Shown: positions 8,072 to 17,204, counted from the first letter of the stretch. The stretch: DNA of 64,000 nucleotides from an uncultured Bacteroidales bacterium (GCA_900318465.1 ONKQ01000004.1:1-64000), one strand, 5' to 3'. Made by a program: numbers and translations. The notes: a model not told the origin generated them from the sequence alone.

Positions 8072-9598
8072 TCACTTCTTTATCTTAAGTTTTTGGTTTA
8101 CCACCACCGTGTTGCCCTTCAGGTTGTTCCATTGTTTCAGTTGGGCCACGGTGCAGCCATATTTGTTCGCAATGGAGCTAAGTGTCTCGCCTTTCTTCAC
8201 CGTGTGAGTCCTGGTGGTCGTTGTCGATTTGCTTTGGCTTGAGCTGCTACTCTTGGAAACGCTTGAAGAGGACGACGAGCCACCCGAGCGATAGATGACA
8301 AGCCGCTGTCCGGGATGTACCACATCGCCTTTTAACTTGTTCCATTTCTTTATACTTGACACCAAGACGTGGTATTTCTTGGCAATGCTGCCCAAACTCT
8401 CGCCTCTCTTCACCGTGTGTGTAATGCTGCCGCTGGTTTCCTTCTTGATTTGCTGCTCAATCACCTTGTGGCGCAGGTCGGCTTGTTTGGCGAGGTTATA
8501 AATGCTATCTTCGAGCTGCACAAAGCGCAGGGCATATTTCATGGGCAAACGCAATGTGTGTTGCTTTTCGGGAGTGCCCGGAATGATTTTCTTGGTGTAT
8601 TGCGGATTGAAAAACTCCAAATCCCTCATCGGCACACCAATGCATTGGCTCACAAGGTTATAGCTTATGTATTCACGCACCTTCACCGTATCAGTGCCGT
8701 GCATCAACAAGCCGGGATTAAGTGGGTACAAGTTGTGGGCCGAGGCAAAATTCATCACGTATGTAACCGCAATGAAGGCAGGCACATAGCCACGTGTTTC
8801 CCTTGGCAGGTAAGGCCAAATAGCCCAATAGTTCCTAACGCCGCCCGCCCTCACAATGGCTTTGTTCACAGTGCCAGGCCCCGAATTGTAGGCCGCAAGC
8901 ACCAAGAACCAGTCGCCATAGCGGGCATAAAGACTTTGCAGGAACTGGCAGGCCGCCTCCGTTTCCTTCACTGGGTCATAACGGTCGTCATACAAGGTGG
9001 TCTGGCGCAAACCGTAGTTCTTTCCCGTTTCATACATGAACTGCCACAAGCCCTTCGCTCCAGCCCTTGAACCGGCCACGGGGTTCAGCGCCGACTCCAC
9101 CATAGCCAAATACTTCAACTCAAGCGGCAAATTATACTTGGAGAGATATTCCTCGAACATCGGAAAATAGACGTATGACAAGCCCAACATCCTGCTGCAC
9201 TGCTCACGTCTGCGGCAAGCATACAAATCAATGTAGGATTTCACTTTGCTGTTGAAAGTCAGAGGGATGGTCGTTTCACGAGCCAAAGCGCGGATGCGTT
9301 GCTCGTAAATGCTGTCAGGATAGGTTGGCACATCGTAAGAAGCCCAACCGTAAGGATTCCACAGCGACGAGTCAATATCCAAATACACGTCGCGGAAATA
9401 GGTGATGTTGCTGATCATGTCGAGCATCTCCATCATCGCCGACTGCTCCTCGCTGCCTACCACATCCGTATCGTAGTTGTCCAACGTGTCAGCAACATAA
9501 TTCAAGCTGTCGGGGTTGGAAAATTCGGGGTCGTAGTTTTGGGCAAACAGGCCGCTCATGGGAAGCAGCATAAGAACGATGAGACGCAGGTATTTCAT
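8072..9598 (-). CDS. mltD: MltD-like lytic murein transglycosylase with two LysM domains
   Basis: Periplasmic enzyme that cleaves the glycan strand of peptidoglycan to 1,6-anhydro ends. After a signal peptide (PMSGLFAQ) comes an SLT domain (~110-290) with the catalytic Glu in LAMVESALNP (Glu168), then SRAGAKGLWQFM and AYNSGPGTVNKA, both typical of family 1D. Two LysM peptidoglycan-binding domains follow (starts HTVKRGESLGSIA and HTVKKGETLSSIA), separated by a Ser-rich linker. The length of 508 residues is normal for the family. The start is ATG 9598: the longer in-frame start at 9643 lies upstream of the promoter box. The DUF4837 lipoprotein gene follows in the same operon. Confidence 0.92.
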   Translation of the reverse strand: MKYLRLIVLMLLPMSGLFAQNYDPEFSNPDSLNYVADTLDNYDTDVVGSEEQSAMMEMLDMISNITYFRDVYLDIDSSLWNPYGWASYDVPTYPDSIYEQRIRALARETTIPLTFNSKVKSYIDLYACRRREQCSRMLGLSYVYFPMFEEYLSKYNLPLELKYLAMVESALNPVAGSRAGAKGLWQFMYETGKNYGLRQTTLYDDRYDPVKETEAACQFLQSLYARYGDWFLVLAAYNSGPGTVNKAIVRAGGVRNYWAIWPYLPRETRGYVPAFIAVTYVMNFASAHNLYPLNPGLLMHGTDTVKVREYISYNLVSQCIGVPMRDLEFFNPQYTKKIIPGTPEKQHTLRLPMKYALRFVQLEDSIYNLAKQADLRHKVIEQQIKKETSGSITHTVKRGESLGSIAKKYHVLVSSIKKWNKLKGDVVHPGQRLVIYRSGGSSSSSSVSKSSSSSQSKSTTTTRTHTVKKGETLSSIANKYGCTVAQLKQWNNLKGNTVVVNQKLKIKK

Positions 9599-9631
9599 GA
9601 TTTCGTTTAAGCTATGATTTGGAATAAGGCG

Positions 9632-9639
9632 CAAAAATA
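9632..9639 (-). promoter_or_regulatory. -7 box for mltD-like operon
   Basis: TATTTTTG on the minus strand, about 34 nt upstream of the ATG. It fits the TAnnTTTG consensus; I could not pick out a clear -33 element. Confidence 0.6.
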
Positions 9640-9679
9640 ACAATTATGCACTATGTGAACGAAGCATGATGGTGAAAAA

Positions 9680-9711
9680 TTGCCATACATTTAAAAAAAT
9701 GGCTACTTTTG
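9680..9711 (+). promoter_or_regulatory. Promoter of AI-2E family gene, nearly touching the start codon
   Basis: TTG at 9680-9682, a 21-bp spacer, then TACTTTTG at 9704-9711. The start codon ATG is at 9716, only four bases after the box, so the transcript should begin at or next to the A of ATG. Confidence 0.7.
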
Positions 9712-9715
9712 TGGC

Positions 9716-10873
9716 ATGGAAAATGAGAAAAACACCGAAAAGTTGGCCGGCTACCTGATTAAATTGGGAGTCTTGGCCGCCATATTAGCCTTGTGCTGGT
9801 ACTTCAAGAACGTACTGATTTACATCATTATAGCCTTTGTCGTCTCCTTGATAGGCTACCCCATCATGACGCGTTTGCGGAAAATCAAAATCAAGGGCAA
9901 GTCGGCCCCCACTTGGCTTCTTACCATTCTGACCATCGTGCTCATCATTGTGTTGTTGGCCTTGCTCATCACGCAGATTATCCCACTGGTTTCCAACATC
10001 ATACACGATGTATCGGCCATGAGCAGTAGCACCTATTTCGAATCCAATCCCATCGAAAAGCTAAACGACTGGCTGATAGCCACTTTTCCCTCACTTGACC
10101 GCGACTTCGACGTGGCCGCCCTTTTAATGACCAAACTCAAGGAATTGGTGAGTTTCAGCAAGGTAAGCGACATTGTCGGCTCTGTGGCCTCGGTGGTTTC
10201 GAGTGCCTTTGTGGGCATGTTCTCGGTGGTGTTCATCTCGTTTTTCTTCATCAAGGACGACACCATGTTTGAGAAAATCGTCTGCGCCCTCGTCCCCGAC
10301 CGTCACGAGCAAGAGGTAAGCAAGACCTTGAACGACATCAAACATCTGTTGTCGCGCTATTTCGTCGGCCTGCTCATCGAGATGCTCGGTGTTGCCCTCA
10401 TCGATTTCCTCGGCTTGTGGCTCATCGCACGGTTGCCCGTCAGCTATGCGCTTGGCATCGCCTTCATTGCGGGCGTACTCAACGTGATTCCTTATGTCGG
10501 TCCGCTTATGAGCGAGGTCATCGGCGTGATTATCGGTGTGGTGCTGAAGTTTAGCATTGGCGTCGGCTTGGGTGTCAACATCTGGATTTTTGCCGGCATT
10601 GTCTTGGCTATCATGTTGGTGACGCAATTCATTGACAACATCATCTACCAGCCCATCATCTACTCCGCCAGCATCAAGGCGCATCCTTTGGAAATCTTCA
10701 TCGTTTTGCTCATTGCAGGCCACATTGGAGGCACCGTCGGGATGCTCGTCGCCATGCCCGCCTACACGGTGGTGCGCGTCATCGCCATCCGATTTTTCTA
10801 CCACCTCAAGCCCATACAACGACTCATCCCCGACTTGAGCGAGGAGGACAAAATTATCGAAAATGACGATTAA
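9716..10873 (+). CDS. AI-2E/PerM family transporter
   Basis: Integral inner-membrane protein of 385 residues. Two N-terminal helices (GVLAAILALCWYF, VLIYIIIAFVVSLIGYPI), a third helix (LTILTIVLIIVLLALLI), a central soluble segment and four or five C-terminal helices follow the usual topology. The C-terminal NVIPYVGPLMS and the ending PAYTVVRVIAIRFF are family hallmarks. Members export autoinducer-2 or act as Na+/H+ antiporters; the substrate cannot be read from sequence. The next in-frame Met lies after the first two helices, so the start at 9716 must be correct even though it leaves almost no 5' leader. Confidence 0.9.
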   Translation: MENEKNTEKLAGYLIKLGVLAAILALCWYFKNVLIYIIIAFVVSLIGYPIMTRLRKIKIKGKSAPTWLLTILTIVLIIVLLALLITQIIPLVSNIIHDVSAMSSSTYFESNPIEKLNDWLIATFPSLDRDFDVAALLMTKLKELVSFSKVSDIVGSVASVVSSAFVGMFSVVFISFFFIKDDTMFEKIVCALVPDRHEQEVSKTLNDIKHLLSRYFVGLLIEMLGVALIDFLGLWLIARLPVSYALGIAFIAGVLNVIPYVGPLMSEVIGVIIGVVLKFSIGVGLGVNIWIFAGIVLAIMLVTQFIDNIIYQPIIYSASIKAHPLEIFIVLLIAGHIGGTVGMLVAMPAYTVVRVIAIRFFYHLKPIQRLIPDLSEEDKIIENDD

Positions 10874-10909
10874 CTGGCTTATCGCTCTACGGCGATGCGA
10901 CGCAAAACC

Positions 10910-13159
10910 CTACATCATTTTGTCGTATAAACCTTTTGTTAAGTTCCTGATGGCATTCCAATCAGGGACACCCGATTTGTCACAAGGAAGTAATATTATT
11001 GTTTCATTCATTTTATCGAGGGTCCACTTGTCAAGAAATTGATATCTAATGCCCTCTTTCCTAAAAAGCGAAACAAAAAACAGGGCAATATAGAGATCCA
11101 TCTCAAACTTTGGATAGAATACATTCACATCATCAGATGCCCAAAAAGGCTCTTCCTGATAAAATGCAGAGCCAATGGAACCATTATAGCAAACGGTAAT
11201 TGTATTTGCTTGGTGCAAGTGTTCCGTGTTACCGATATGTGCGGTAACGCCGTTATTGAACGCCGAAGCACCTATGTATCTGATTCCGCCTTCTTTCATG
11301 TCCGCTTTGGTCAATCGCTCCCCTTTTTCAATGCGGAAAAGTGACTGATATTGGAAAGGTTTCCACGAAGAAGTATCAATTTTTGCTGTGTTTTTCCTAA
11401 TTGTAACAAGTTTCCTGTATTCTTCGGGAATCTCTTCATTATATAGCACCATATTTAGAACTTGTTCCTTAAAATCCTTTTCATCAATACCTTTTCTGTG
11501 AAGGATATGGTGCAACACACTTCTAACAAAATCAGCCTCCGTAATCTCCAAAGGTTCAAGCACTTCGCGATACCTAATGGATTGGCTTGGATCAATCCAT
11601 TGGATAGTGTCGCTACCGCTTTGCTTTCGAATCACATCCATCCAATAATCCTCTATGTCCTGCCAACGATTCTTGGTATCTTGCCTTCCTTGGTTCTTGA
11701 CTGTTTCCAAACCATCCTCTTCAATATAGCAAGCAAAGATACTTTTACCATTTTGTGGCACACCAGCAGTGAACACAAATACTGAAGTTGTCATGCTTAC
11801 ACTTTGAAAAGTATCCTTAGGCAACTTGATAATCTTTTCCAAACGATTATGTTTCAGTATTTTCTTGGTCGCTGAAGGATTCTTTTCCAATTTATTGTCA
11901 GGCAAAATGAAAGCACATTGTGTACCAATATCGACACTACGCAACACATTCATTACAATATCCAAACAACCATATTTGTTTTCAAATGGAGGATTCATCA
12001 ACACTTTTGTAATGGGTTTTGATTGAATCCACTTGGCAGCCTCTTCCGTTCGGCTATCAAGTAAAGCCAAGTTGGTCTTACCATCTTTATGAATTAACAT
12101 ATTAGCACAAGCCAATGCGAAAATCTCCTTGTCAAACTCAATACCATAAAGTTGGTTGTCCTTAATAGCCGAAGCTTGTTTCGTCCTAACACCTCCCGAC
12201 TCCTTAATCATATTGCACATCGCCTTTACCAAGAACGCACCCGAGCCACATGCCGCATCAAGCACAACTGAATTTTTGTCAACATCAATGAGTCTATACA
12301 TCAATGATGTAATATGGTCGGGAGTAAATACCTGTCCCTGTTCCGACTTACCTTTGTATCTGGTAAACTCATTAAAGAAAATGGCCATCACGTCCTCGCC
12401 ATTCCAAAAATCAGAATTAAGATTGTCAGATATTTTTGATACATTATCAATGAAATCATTAATTGACTGCTGCCGTGGAGTTGTGTTGACCTGTATGCTG
12501 GAATAAGTGTCAATTAAAATCTGTAGTTTGGCGTTCTTTTCCAAGTCCTTCAGAAGTGAGCTTCCCAAGGTGGTTTTGATGGAAGCCTGAAAAAGTTCCC
12601 ATTTCATATCATGCACCAACATAGCACCGAAACGTTTCGCAACTAACGTACAGGAAGTGAAAATCATTCTATGGTAAAGATTCTTTATTCCAAACTCAAA
12701 ATGAAGGGCATCATTGATTTTTTTTGTGAGTTGGTATATGCTTTTCTTGTCAATGCTGTTTTGTTGGAACAAGCCAAGATAGGCTTCTTTGTTTAATAAT
12801 AATCCACCAATTTCAACCTTCATGCCATCCTGAAAGACCTCAACATCATCACCGTTGTACAGGATACCAACTACATGAGCGTATCTTTTGTGGCAAATAT
12901 CGCAATTCGTCTTTAATTCCTGACGATCTTTGTCAATAATGGCATGGTTTTCAGCTTTCGTTTCCAAAATCAAAGCAGGAAAAGCGGTTTCATTCGGAAG
13001 ATACCAGCCATCGGGTTTATTGGATATTCCTTTGAACCCCAACTGATTGAATGTTGTTATTTGACCCACTCCTGACAAAGCAGTTTCTGTATTCTCCAAT
13101 CCTAATATTTCCTTGGCTTTGTCCCGAACTTGGTCTTCGGTAAGATAATGCTTTTCCAT
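10910..13159 (-). CDS. Single-chain restriction-methylation-specificity enzyme (type IIG/BcgI-like)
   Basis: A 749-residue fusion. N-terminal PD-(D/E)xK nuclease: NKPDGWYLP with Asp50, then ALILETKAE giving Glu66-x-Lys68. Adenine-N6 methyltransferase: motif I LDAACGSGAF (~300-309) and motif IV NPPF (389-392), with the GQVFTPDHI segment before it as in HsdM. The C-terminal ~150 residues (from SSWKPFQYQSLF) look like one type I-style target recognition half. Nuclease, methylase and DNA recognition in one chain match type IIG/IIB enzymes, which need no partner genes, and none is present. It is visibly more AT-rich than its neighbours, which suggests horizontal acquisition. The recognition sequence is unknown. 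Confidence 0.85.
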   Translation of the reverse strand: MEKHYLTEDQVRDKAKEILGLENTETALSGVGQITTFNQLGFKGISNKPDGWYLPNETAFPALILETKAENHAIIDKDRQELKTNCDICHKRYAHVVGILYNGDDVEVFQDGMKVEIGGLLLNKEAYLGLFQQNSIDKKSIYQLTKKINDALHFEFGIKNLYHRMIFTSCTLVAKRFGAMLVHDMKWELFQASIKTTLGSSLLKDLEKNAKLQILIDTYSSIQVNTTPRQQSINDFIDNVSKISDNLNSDFWNGEDVMAIFFNEFTRYKGKSEQGQVFTPDHITSLMYRLIDVDKNSVVLDAACGSGAFLVKAMCNMIKESGGVRTKQASAIKDNQLYGIEFDKEIFALACANMLIHKDGKTNLALLDSRTEEAAKWIQSKPITKVLMNPPFENKYGCLDIVMNVLRSVDIGTQCAFILPDNKLEKNPSATKKILKHNRLEKIIKLPKDTFQSVSMTTSVFVFTAGVPQNGKSIFACYIEEDGLETVKNQGRQDTKNRWQDIEDYWMDVIRKQSGSDTIQWIDPSQSIRYREVLEPLEITEADFVRSVLHHILHRKGIDEKDFKEQVLNMVLYNEEIPEEYRKLVTIRKNTAKIDTSSWKPFQYQSLFRIEKGERLTKADMKEGGIRYIGASAFNNGVTAHIGNTEHLHQANTITVCYNGSIGSAFYQEEPFWASDDVNVFYPKFEMDLYIALFFVSLFRKEGIRYQFLDKWTLDKMNETIILLPCDKSGVPDWNAIRNLTKGLYDKMM

Positions 13160-13185
13160 CTTCAGATTAAGTTTCGTTCAATTTG

Positions 13186-13193
13186 CAAAGTTA
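13186..13193 (-). promoter_or_regulatory. -7 box for the R-M gene
   Basis: TAACTTTG on the minus strand, 27 nt upstream of the ATG at 13159. Confidence 0.6.
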
Positions 13194-13213
13194 ATAAGAA
13201 AAACGAAATCAAG

Positions 13214-15769
13214 TCATTTTTCTAGAACAATCCGTTGCAAAACTTCCCCTTCAGCAGTCCTCACACGCAACAGATAGAGTCCTGAAACAGCATCCTGCAA
13301 GTCGATGACTACTTGTTCGCCATCAACGGTCTGTTCCAAAACACACTGACCCAAAACGTTGTACACCGAAACGTGGCTCATGTTTTCAGCCTCAATGGTG
13401 AGCAAGCCCTTTGTCGGATTGGGGTAAACCTTTACCGATGCTTCGTTTTCGTCCACACCTGTTGGCGAATAGTAGACATGTAGCTCGAAGACGTTGGGAT
13501 AGTAATGGCGGTTGGCTGGCGACGAAGTGCAGTCCAGGTCGCCGTAATAGGCATAAAGTCGGTAATAGTAATCGCCAGTCTGATTCACCGAATTGTCCGT
13601 ATAGGAAGTAGCCACCGCGCCTATTAACTTGACACGCTCAAACTCGCCATCCGCGCCCATTTTGCGATAGAGGAAATAACCCGAAAGCCCATCATGTGGC
13701 TCAGGTGTCTGCCATAACAGCTTGGGTTTATGGTTGTTGGCATATTCAAAATCGAGGTCGCGAGGCGGATAGCAAGGCCCGACGGAAGCGCATGACTCGT
13801 TGGAGTACTCGCCACTTTCGCCGCCATCGCACAACACACTGACGCAATAACAATGGCCGCCCAAGCCCAAATTGCCATCATAATACGAAGTTGCAGTACC
13901 GGCAGGAATGAGGCGATAAAGCAGTCCGTCGCGATAGAGGTTGTAGCCATAGCCCTCGTTTTCAACGGCATCCCAGCTGAGCATGATGCCCTCGTCGGTG
14001 GCCGTCGCCACAAGGTTGTCGGGGGTGCCGCAGGAAAGCTCGCCACCGCAGGTGTTGTTGGTGGCGAAGAAAATGCCCTCGTTCAGGTCGTCGGACGAAC
14101 CGGAGAAAGAGTAAACCGTTTGACCCTGCGAGTCTTTGATGACGAAACCCATTTGGTTGACAAATTCCTCAGGTGCCGTCCAGCCGAAGCTGACCTGTCC
14201 CAAAGGCAAGGCGGGTTCCACCATCACGCCAGCTGACGAGGTCATGGTGAACTGCGACAACTCGTGGCCGCTATTGTTATACACGGAGATGTGGCCGCCA
14301 CGCCAGCCTTGGAATGAAGTGGTAGTCATTAGGATTTGCCAATTGCAAGACGGCCCAACTTGCACCTGCATGACGTTGGCGTGCTTGCCGACGCGACCGT
14401 TGGCCAAGGCATACACGGCATAATGGTACACGTCGTAACGCGGCACGTCGGAATCTTCGATTTCCATAGTTGCGCCAGGAGTGACATCGGTCAAAGTCTG
14501 GATGATTTCGTTGTCGCGCAACACCATGATTTGCTCGATAGCACCAAGGGCGGTTCCATCCAAGGTTGTCGTAGGATTAGTCCACGTGAGGCGCGTCTTG
14601 AGTTCGGTGTCGGAAACGGGCATCACCATGAAATTCTCAGGAGCCGCTGGGGTGCTGTTATACACCGGAGCCGGCACAAAGTTGAACATGGCATCGGCGG
14701 GATGCGTATAAGGCGCGTCGTCGATGAGATACCAGCCATCGCTGCTGCCACCCCAACCCAAGTTGAAGTGGAACATGTCGTAGTCGTCGTAACCATCGCA
14801 CACAAAAGCGTGGCAGCCGTCATTCTCACAGCCACCATAGTACATCGGCCAGCCCATGTCGAACTGCTCGCGCACCATCGTCTTCCAGACCTCGGTCTCA
14901 AAGTCATCGCGACGAAGTTGCACGTTAGCTTCGGAATAATTGAAATAGGTATTCATAGCCCCAGGAATGGGTCCTGATGCACCGCCGCTGCCATCGGGGC
15001 CATAGCCCATATCAATGGTGACACCGCAATGGAAGCACAAGGTGCCTGTGGCTAATTTTTCCGCTTCTGAAGAATTGGCGTTCAGCACATTGGGCATGTT
15101 GTCCCAGTCGTAAGTCGTGTTGCCGAAATCGGCGCAAATCTGGCCATAGTCCTCGTGATTATAACAATGGCTGCCGATGCCTTGTGCAGGATAGGCCCAG
15201 AAACGCATCAGCTGCGACATGGCCGTAGCTAAGCAGCCCACGTATGTATGTCCTCCCGAGCCGGCAGGGTCTTCGGGGCAGCAATAATTATACGGATAGT
15301 CTTGGTTCCACTTGGTCGTGCAGAAATAGCCCGTTCCCCGACCACCATTGCGCGAGATGAGCTGTCCACGGGTAAGCACCGAGTTCCATTCCGCCGCCAC
15401 CAAAGGCGTGGCCGTGGCGTTGCCTTTTGTGCGCAAACGACCGACGCTCTCACTGATGCCATTGAGATAGTCTTGCAAGGCAGGTGGAATATTCGTTGCA
15501 TCAAACGCCGACTCGTCGGAATAGCCGATGACCGGTCGATAAGCGTCGTCGCCAGCAATGATGACGAAGCTGTTGGCATTGAGGTTGAAGACATAGAACG
15601 TCTCATTTTGACCCGTGTATACCAGTTCAGGCATTGCTCTTTCAATGGCAAGTTGCTTTGTGGCGAATTGTTGCGCCGCAGTCAGGGCCAAACTTCTATC
15701 TACGGGCTTGGCTTGAAGGGCCATTGTGCCAAAAATCAGCACAAGTGAAAATAGTATAGTCTTTTTCAT
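13214..15769 (-). CDS. C10 family (streptopain-like) cysteine protease with T9SS tail
   Basis: Secreted protease of 851 residues. Signal peptide ending ALQA, a Spi/prodomain-like inhibitory propeptide (~20-120, with YVFNLNANSFVIIAGDD), then the C10 catalytic domain: nucleophile Cys179 in GHTYVGCLATAMSQLMRFW and His320 in GCHAFVCDGYDD, with FNLGWGGSSDGWY following. The C-terminal half holds Fn3-like domains (TWTNPTTT, LSWDAVENEGYGYNLYRDG) and the last ~70 residues are a T9SS type A sorting signal (VKVYPNPTKG...NVLGQ...GLYLLRV). C10 proteases degrade extracellular host or dietary proteins. It begins 24 bp after the L,D-transpeptidase gene, probably in one transcript. Confidence 0.92.
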   Translation of the reverse strand: MKKTILFSLVLIFGTMALQAKPVDRSLALTAAQQFATKQLAIERAMPELVYTGQNETFYVFNLNANSFVIIAGDDAYRPVIGYSDESAFDATNIPPALQDYLNGISESVGRLRTKGNATATPLVAAEWNSVLTRGQLISRNGGRGTGYFCTTKWNQDYPYNYCCPEDPAGSGGHTYVGCLATAMSQLMRFWAYPAQGIGSHCYNHEDYGQICADFGNTTYDWDNMPNVLNANSSEAEKLATGTLCFHCGVTIDMGYGPDGSGGASGPIPGAMNTYFNYSEANVQLRRDDFETEVWKTMVREQFDMGWPMYYGGCENDGCHAFVCDGYDDYDMFHFNLGWGGSSDGWYLIDDAPYTHPADAMFNFVPAPVYNSTPAAPENFMVMPVSDTELKTRLTWTNPTTTLDGTALGAIEQIMVLRDNEIIQTLTDVTPGATMEIEDSDVPRYDVYHYAVYALANGRVGKHANVMQVQVGPSCNWQILMTTTSFQGWRGGHISVYNNSGHELSQFTMTSSAGVMVEPALPLGQVSFGWTAPEEFVNQMGFVIKDSQGQTVYSFSGSSDDLNEGIFFATNNTCGGELSCGTPDNLVATATDEGIMLSWDAVENEGYGYNLYRDGLLYRLIPAGTATSYYDGNLGLGGHCYCVSVLCDGGESGEYSNESCASVGPCYPPRDLDFEYANNHKPKLLWQTPEPHDGLSGYFLYRKMGADGEFERVKLIGAVATSYTDNSVNQTGDYYYRLYAYYGDLDCTSSPANRHYYPNVFELHVYYSPTGVDENEASVKVYPNPTKGLLTIEAENMSHVSVYNVLGQCVLEQTVDGEQVVIDLQDAVSGLYLLRVRTAEGEVLQRIVLEK

Positions 15770-15793
15770 ATTCTTTTGTGGTTTAATTTGTTG

Positions 15794-16405
15794 TCATTTG
15801 TCAGGAAGAATTACGACCCTCATACCGACGAAGGCATATTTCGCTTTCAATTGGTCTAAGTCGTTGTTACGGAGGCGGATACAACCCTCGCTACCACGTC
15901 CTGGAACGGAGTCTTCGTTGTTGGTGCTGCCGTGGATACCGATGCCCGTAAAGCCAGGCGTGGCGAGGCGCATGAACCAGTTGCCGTATGACAGAATCTC
16001 GCCGCGACCGTCGCCGAAGTCGTGTGTCCACTTGGAGGCATCGGTAATCTGCGTGATGGTGAAAGGCTTCTCGAAAGTGCTCTCAGGAGTGCGCATGTCG
16101 CCTTTTTTCTGCTTATGGCCTTTGTTCTTGCCCACGCAAACGGGATAATAGGCGCGACAAACTGTGTCATCTTCAATAGCCTCGCACACATAAAGGCGGT
16201 ATTCAGGTTTCGCGATGACGATGAAACAATTCTCTTTGGCCACCACTTCAGGGTCAAGGTTCAAGGTGTCGTAAAGCGATGTGCTTATTGTTGTGTCGAT
16301 CATTACCTCGACAGAAGTTTCTGTGGCCTTTATGCTGTTGTTATGGCAGGCGGGCATGGCCCAAAGTGCCGAAAGGAGAAGTAGAAGGAACATCATTTTT
16401 TTCAT
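15794..16405 (-). CDS. L,D-transpeptidase (YkuD) lipoprotein
   Basis: Predicted lipoprotein of 203 residues (lipobox AMPAC, Cys20). The YkuD catalytic motif is clear: GIGIHGST with His158 and SEGCIRLRN with the nucleophile Cys175. YkuD enzymes form 3-3 cross-links in peptidoglycan or attach proteins to it through a Cys acyl-enzyme. The stretch CFIVIAKPEYRLYVCE is the usual domain opening. It is transcribed from its own promoter and lies directly upstream of the C10 protease gene. Whether it cross-links murein or anchors a lipoprotein cannot be told from sequence. Confidence 0.9.
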   Translation of the reverse strand: MKKMMFLLLLLSALWAMPACHNNSIKATETSVEVMIDTTISTSLYDTLNLDPEVVAKENCFIVIAKPEYRLYVCEAIEDDTVCRAYYPVCVGKNKGHKQKKGDMRTPESTFEKPFTITQITDASKWTHDFGDGRGEILSYGNWFMRLATPGFTGIGIHGSTNNEDSVPGRGSEGCIRLRNNDLDQLKAKYAFVGMRVVILPDK

Positions 16406-16429
16406 CAGTTAATAGGTGTTTTCGATGCA

Positions 16430-16437
16430 CAAAAATA
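16430..16437 (-). promoter_or_regulatory. -7 box for the L,D-transpeptidase/C10 protease unit
   Basis: TATTTTTG on the minus strand, 25 nt upstream of the ATG at 16405. Confidence 0.6.
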
Positions 16438-16461
16438 GGAAAAAGTATACAAACGGAGAAA

Positions 16462-16863
16462 TTATGGCCTAACAATTTCCCAATGGCCGCCTTTGTCGGG
16501 ACCTACACGACGAATTTGGTTGTCAGCCCGTAGATTACGAATGATTTTCTTTACACCACTTTCTGATAATCCCGTCAACTCTTGAAGATCCTTGATTGTA
16601 ATCACAGAATTTTTTGATATAGCTTCCAGTATTTTCTGGTCACTTTTCTGGTTACTTTCTGTTTTCTGGTCACTTTTCTGGTCACTTTTCTGGTTACTTT
16701 CAGTTTCCGGTCCACTATTCAGTCCACTTTCTGTATGGTTTTCCGTTTCCAGTCCACTTTTCTGGTTACTTTCAGTTTTCAGTCCACTTTTCTGTATGGT
16801 TTCCCTTTCTTGTTGTTTCACCAAATCTTCAATCAAGAGCGTGGCTTCCACCCGTGCTGGCAT
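16462..16863 (-). CDS. Small winged-helix protein with QKS-repeat linker
   Basis: A 133-residue protein with a short helical N-terminus (PARVEATLLIEDL), a low-complexity middle with about ten SNQKS/SDQKS/SGL-type repeats (residues ~25-75), and a C-terminal winged helix (ILEAISKNSVITIKDLQELT, then SGVKKIIRNLRADNQIRRVG and GGHWEIV). This tail is what I know from the C-termini of Bacteroidota Fic proteins and divergent-AAA (RecG-like) regulators, where NQK repeats precede the same winged helix. Here the catalytic part is missing, so this may be a remnant of such a protein. It has its own -7 box, which favours an independently expressed DNA-binding protein. Confidence 0.65.
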   Translation of the reverse strand: MPARVEATLLIEDLVKQQERETIQKSGLKTESNQKSGLETENHTESGLNSGPETESNQKSDQKSDQKTESNQKSDQKILEAISKNSVITIKDLQELTGLSESGVKKIIRNLRADNQIRRVGPDKGGHWEIVRP

Positions 16864-16904
16864 TTGATGCTCAATACTACCGTGAAAAATGCCATAATGA
16901 AGTA

Positions 16905-16912
16905 CAAAAATA
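16905..16912 (-). promoter_or_regulatory. -7 box for the winged-helix gene
   Basis: TATTTTTG on the minus strand, about 42 nt upstream of the ATG at 16863. Confidence 0.5.
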
Positions 16913-17073
16913 GAAAAAAATTAGGCAATCGGAGAGAATTTGAAAGAAAAAAGCCTTTTGTTTATAGAGCCAAAAACTTTTCCTTTATAATATCGGTTCG
17001 CTTAGTGGTCGGACAAAACATTTGTTATCGGCGAATGTTACGAATTTCGCGAATTTTTTGGTGGCAGCCACGA

Positions 17074-17141
17074 TGTGACAGCCCTACAACGCCGCGTCTG
17101 AAAGACGCAACTTCGCGTAACCGTAGGTCGCGACCTACGGC
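17074..17141. repeat. Intergenic palindromes with a perfect 20-bp core
   Basis: Part of a 480-bp gene-free stretch. GCGTCT-GAA-AGACGC forms a small hairpin near 17095, and 17121-17140 is a perfect palindrome, CCGTAGGTCGCGACCTACGG. A near-copy of this palindrome is at 37136-37155. I see no ORF here with a coding look on either strand. Confidence 0.7.
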
Positions 17142-17204
17142 AGCCACGACTCCACAACCCGGCAGGCCGCATCTGCCATGTATGCCTTAGCAACATACAC
17201 AAAA

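Noticed and set aside
6832-8088. 418-residue plus-strand open frame across the lipoprotein tail, palindromic repeat and DUF4837 gene
   Set aside because: It reads through a repeat and the antisense of a well-supported gene; no domain or signal is visible.
16735-17190. 151-residue plus-strand open frame opposite the winged-helix gene
   Set aside because: The front half is the antisense of the QKS repeats and the rear half is palindromic intergenic sequence.
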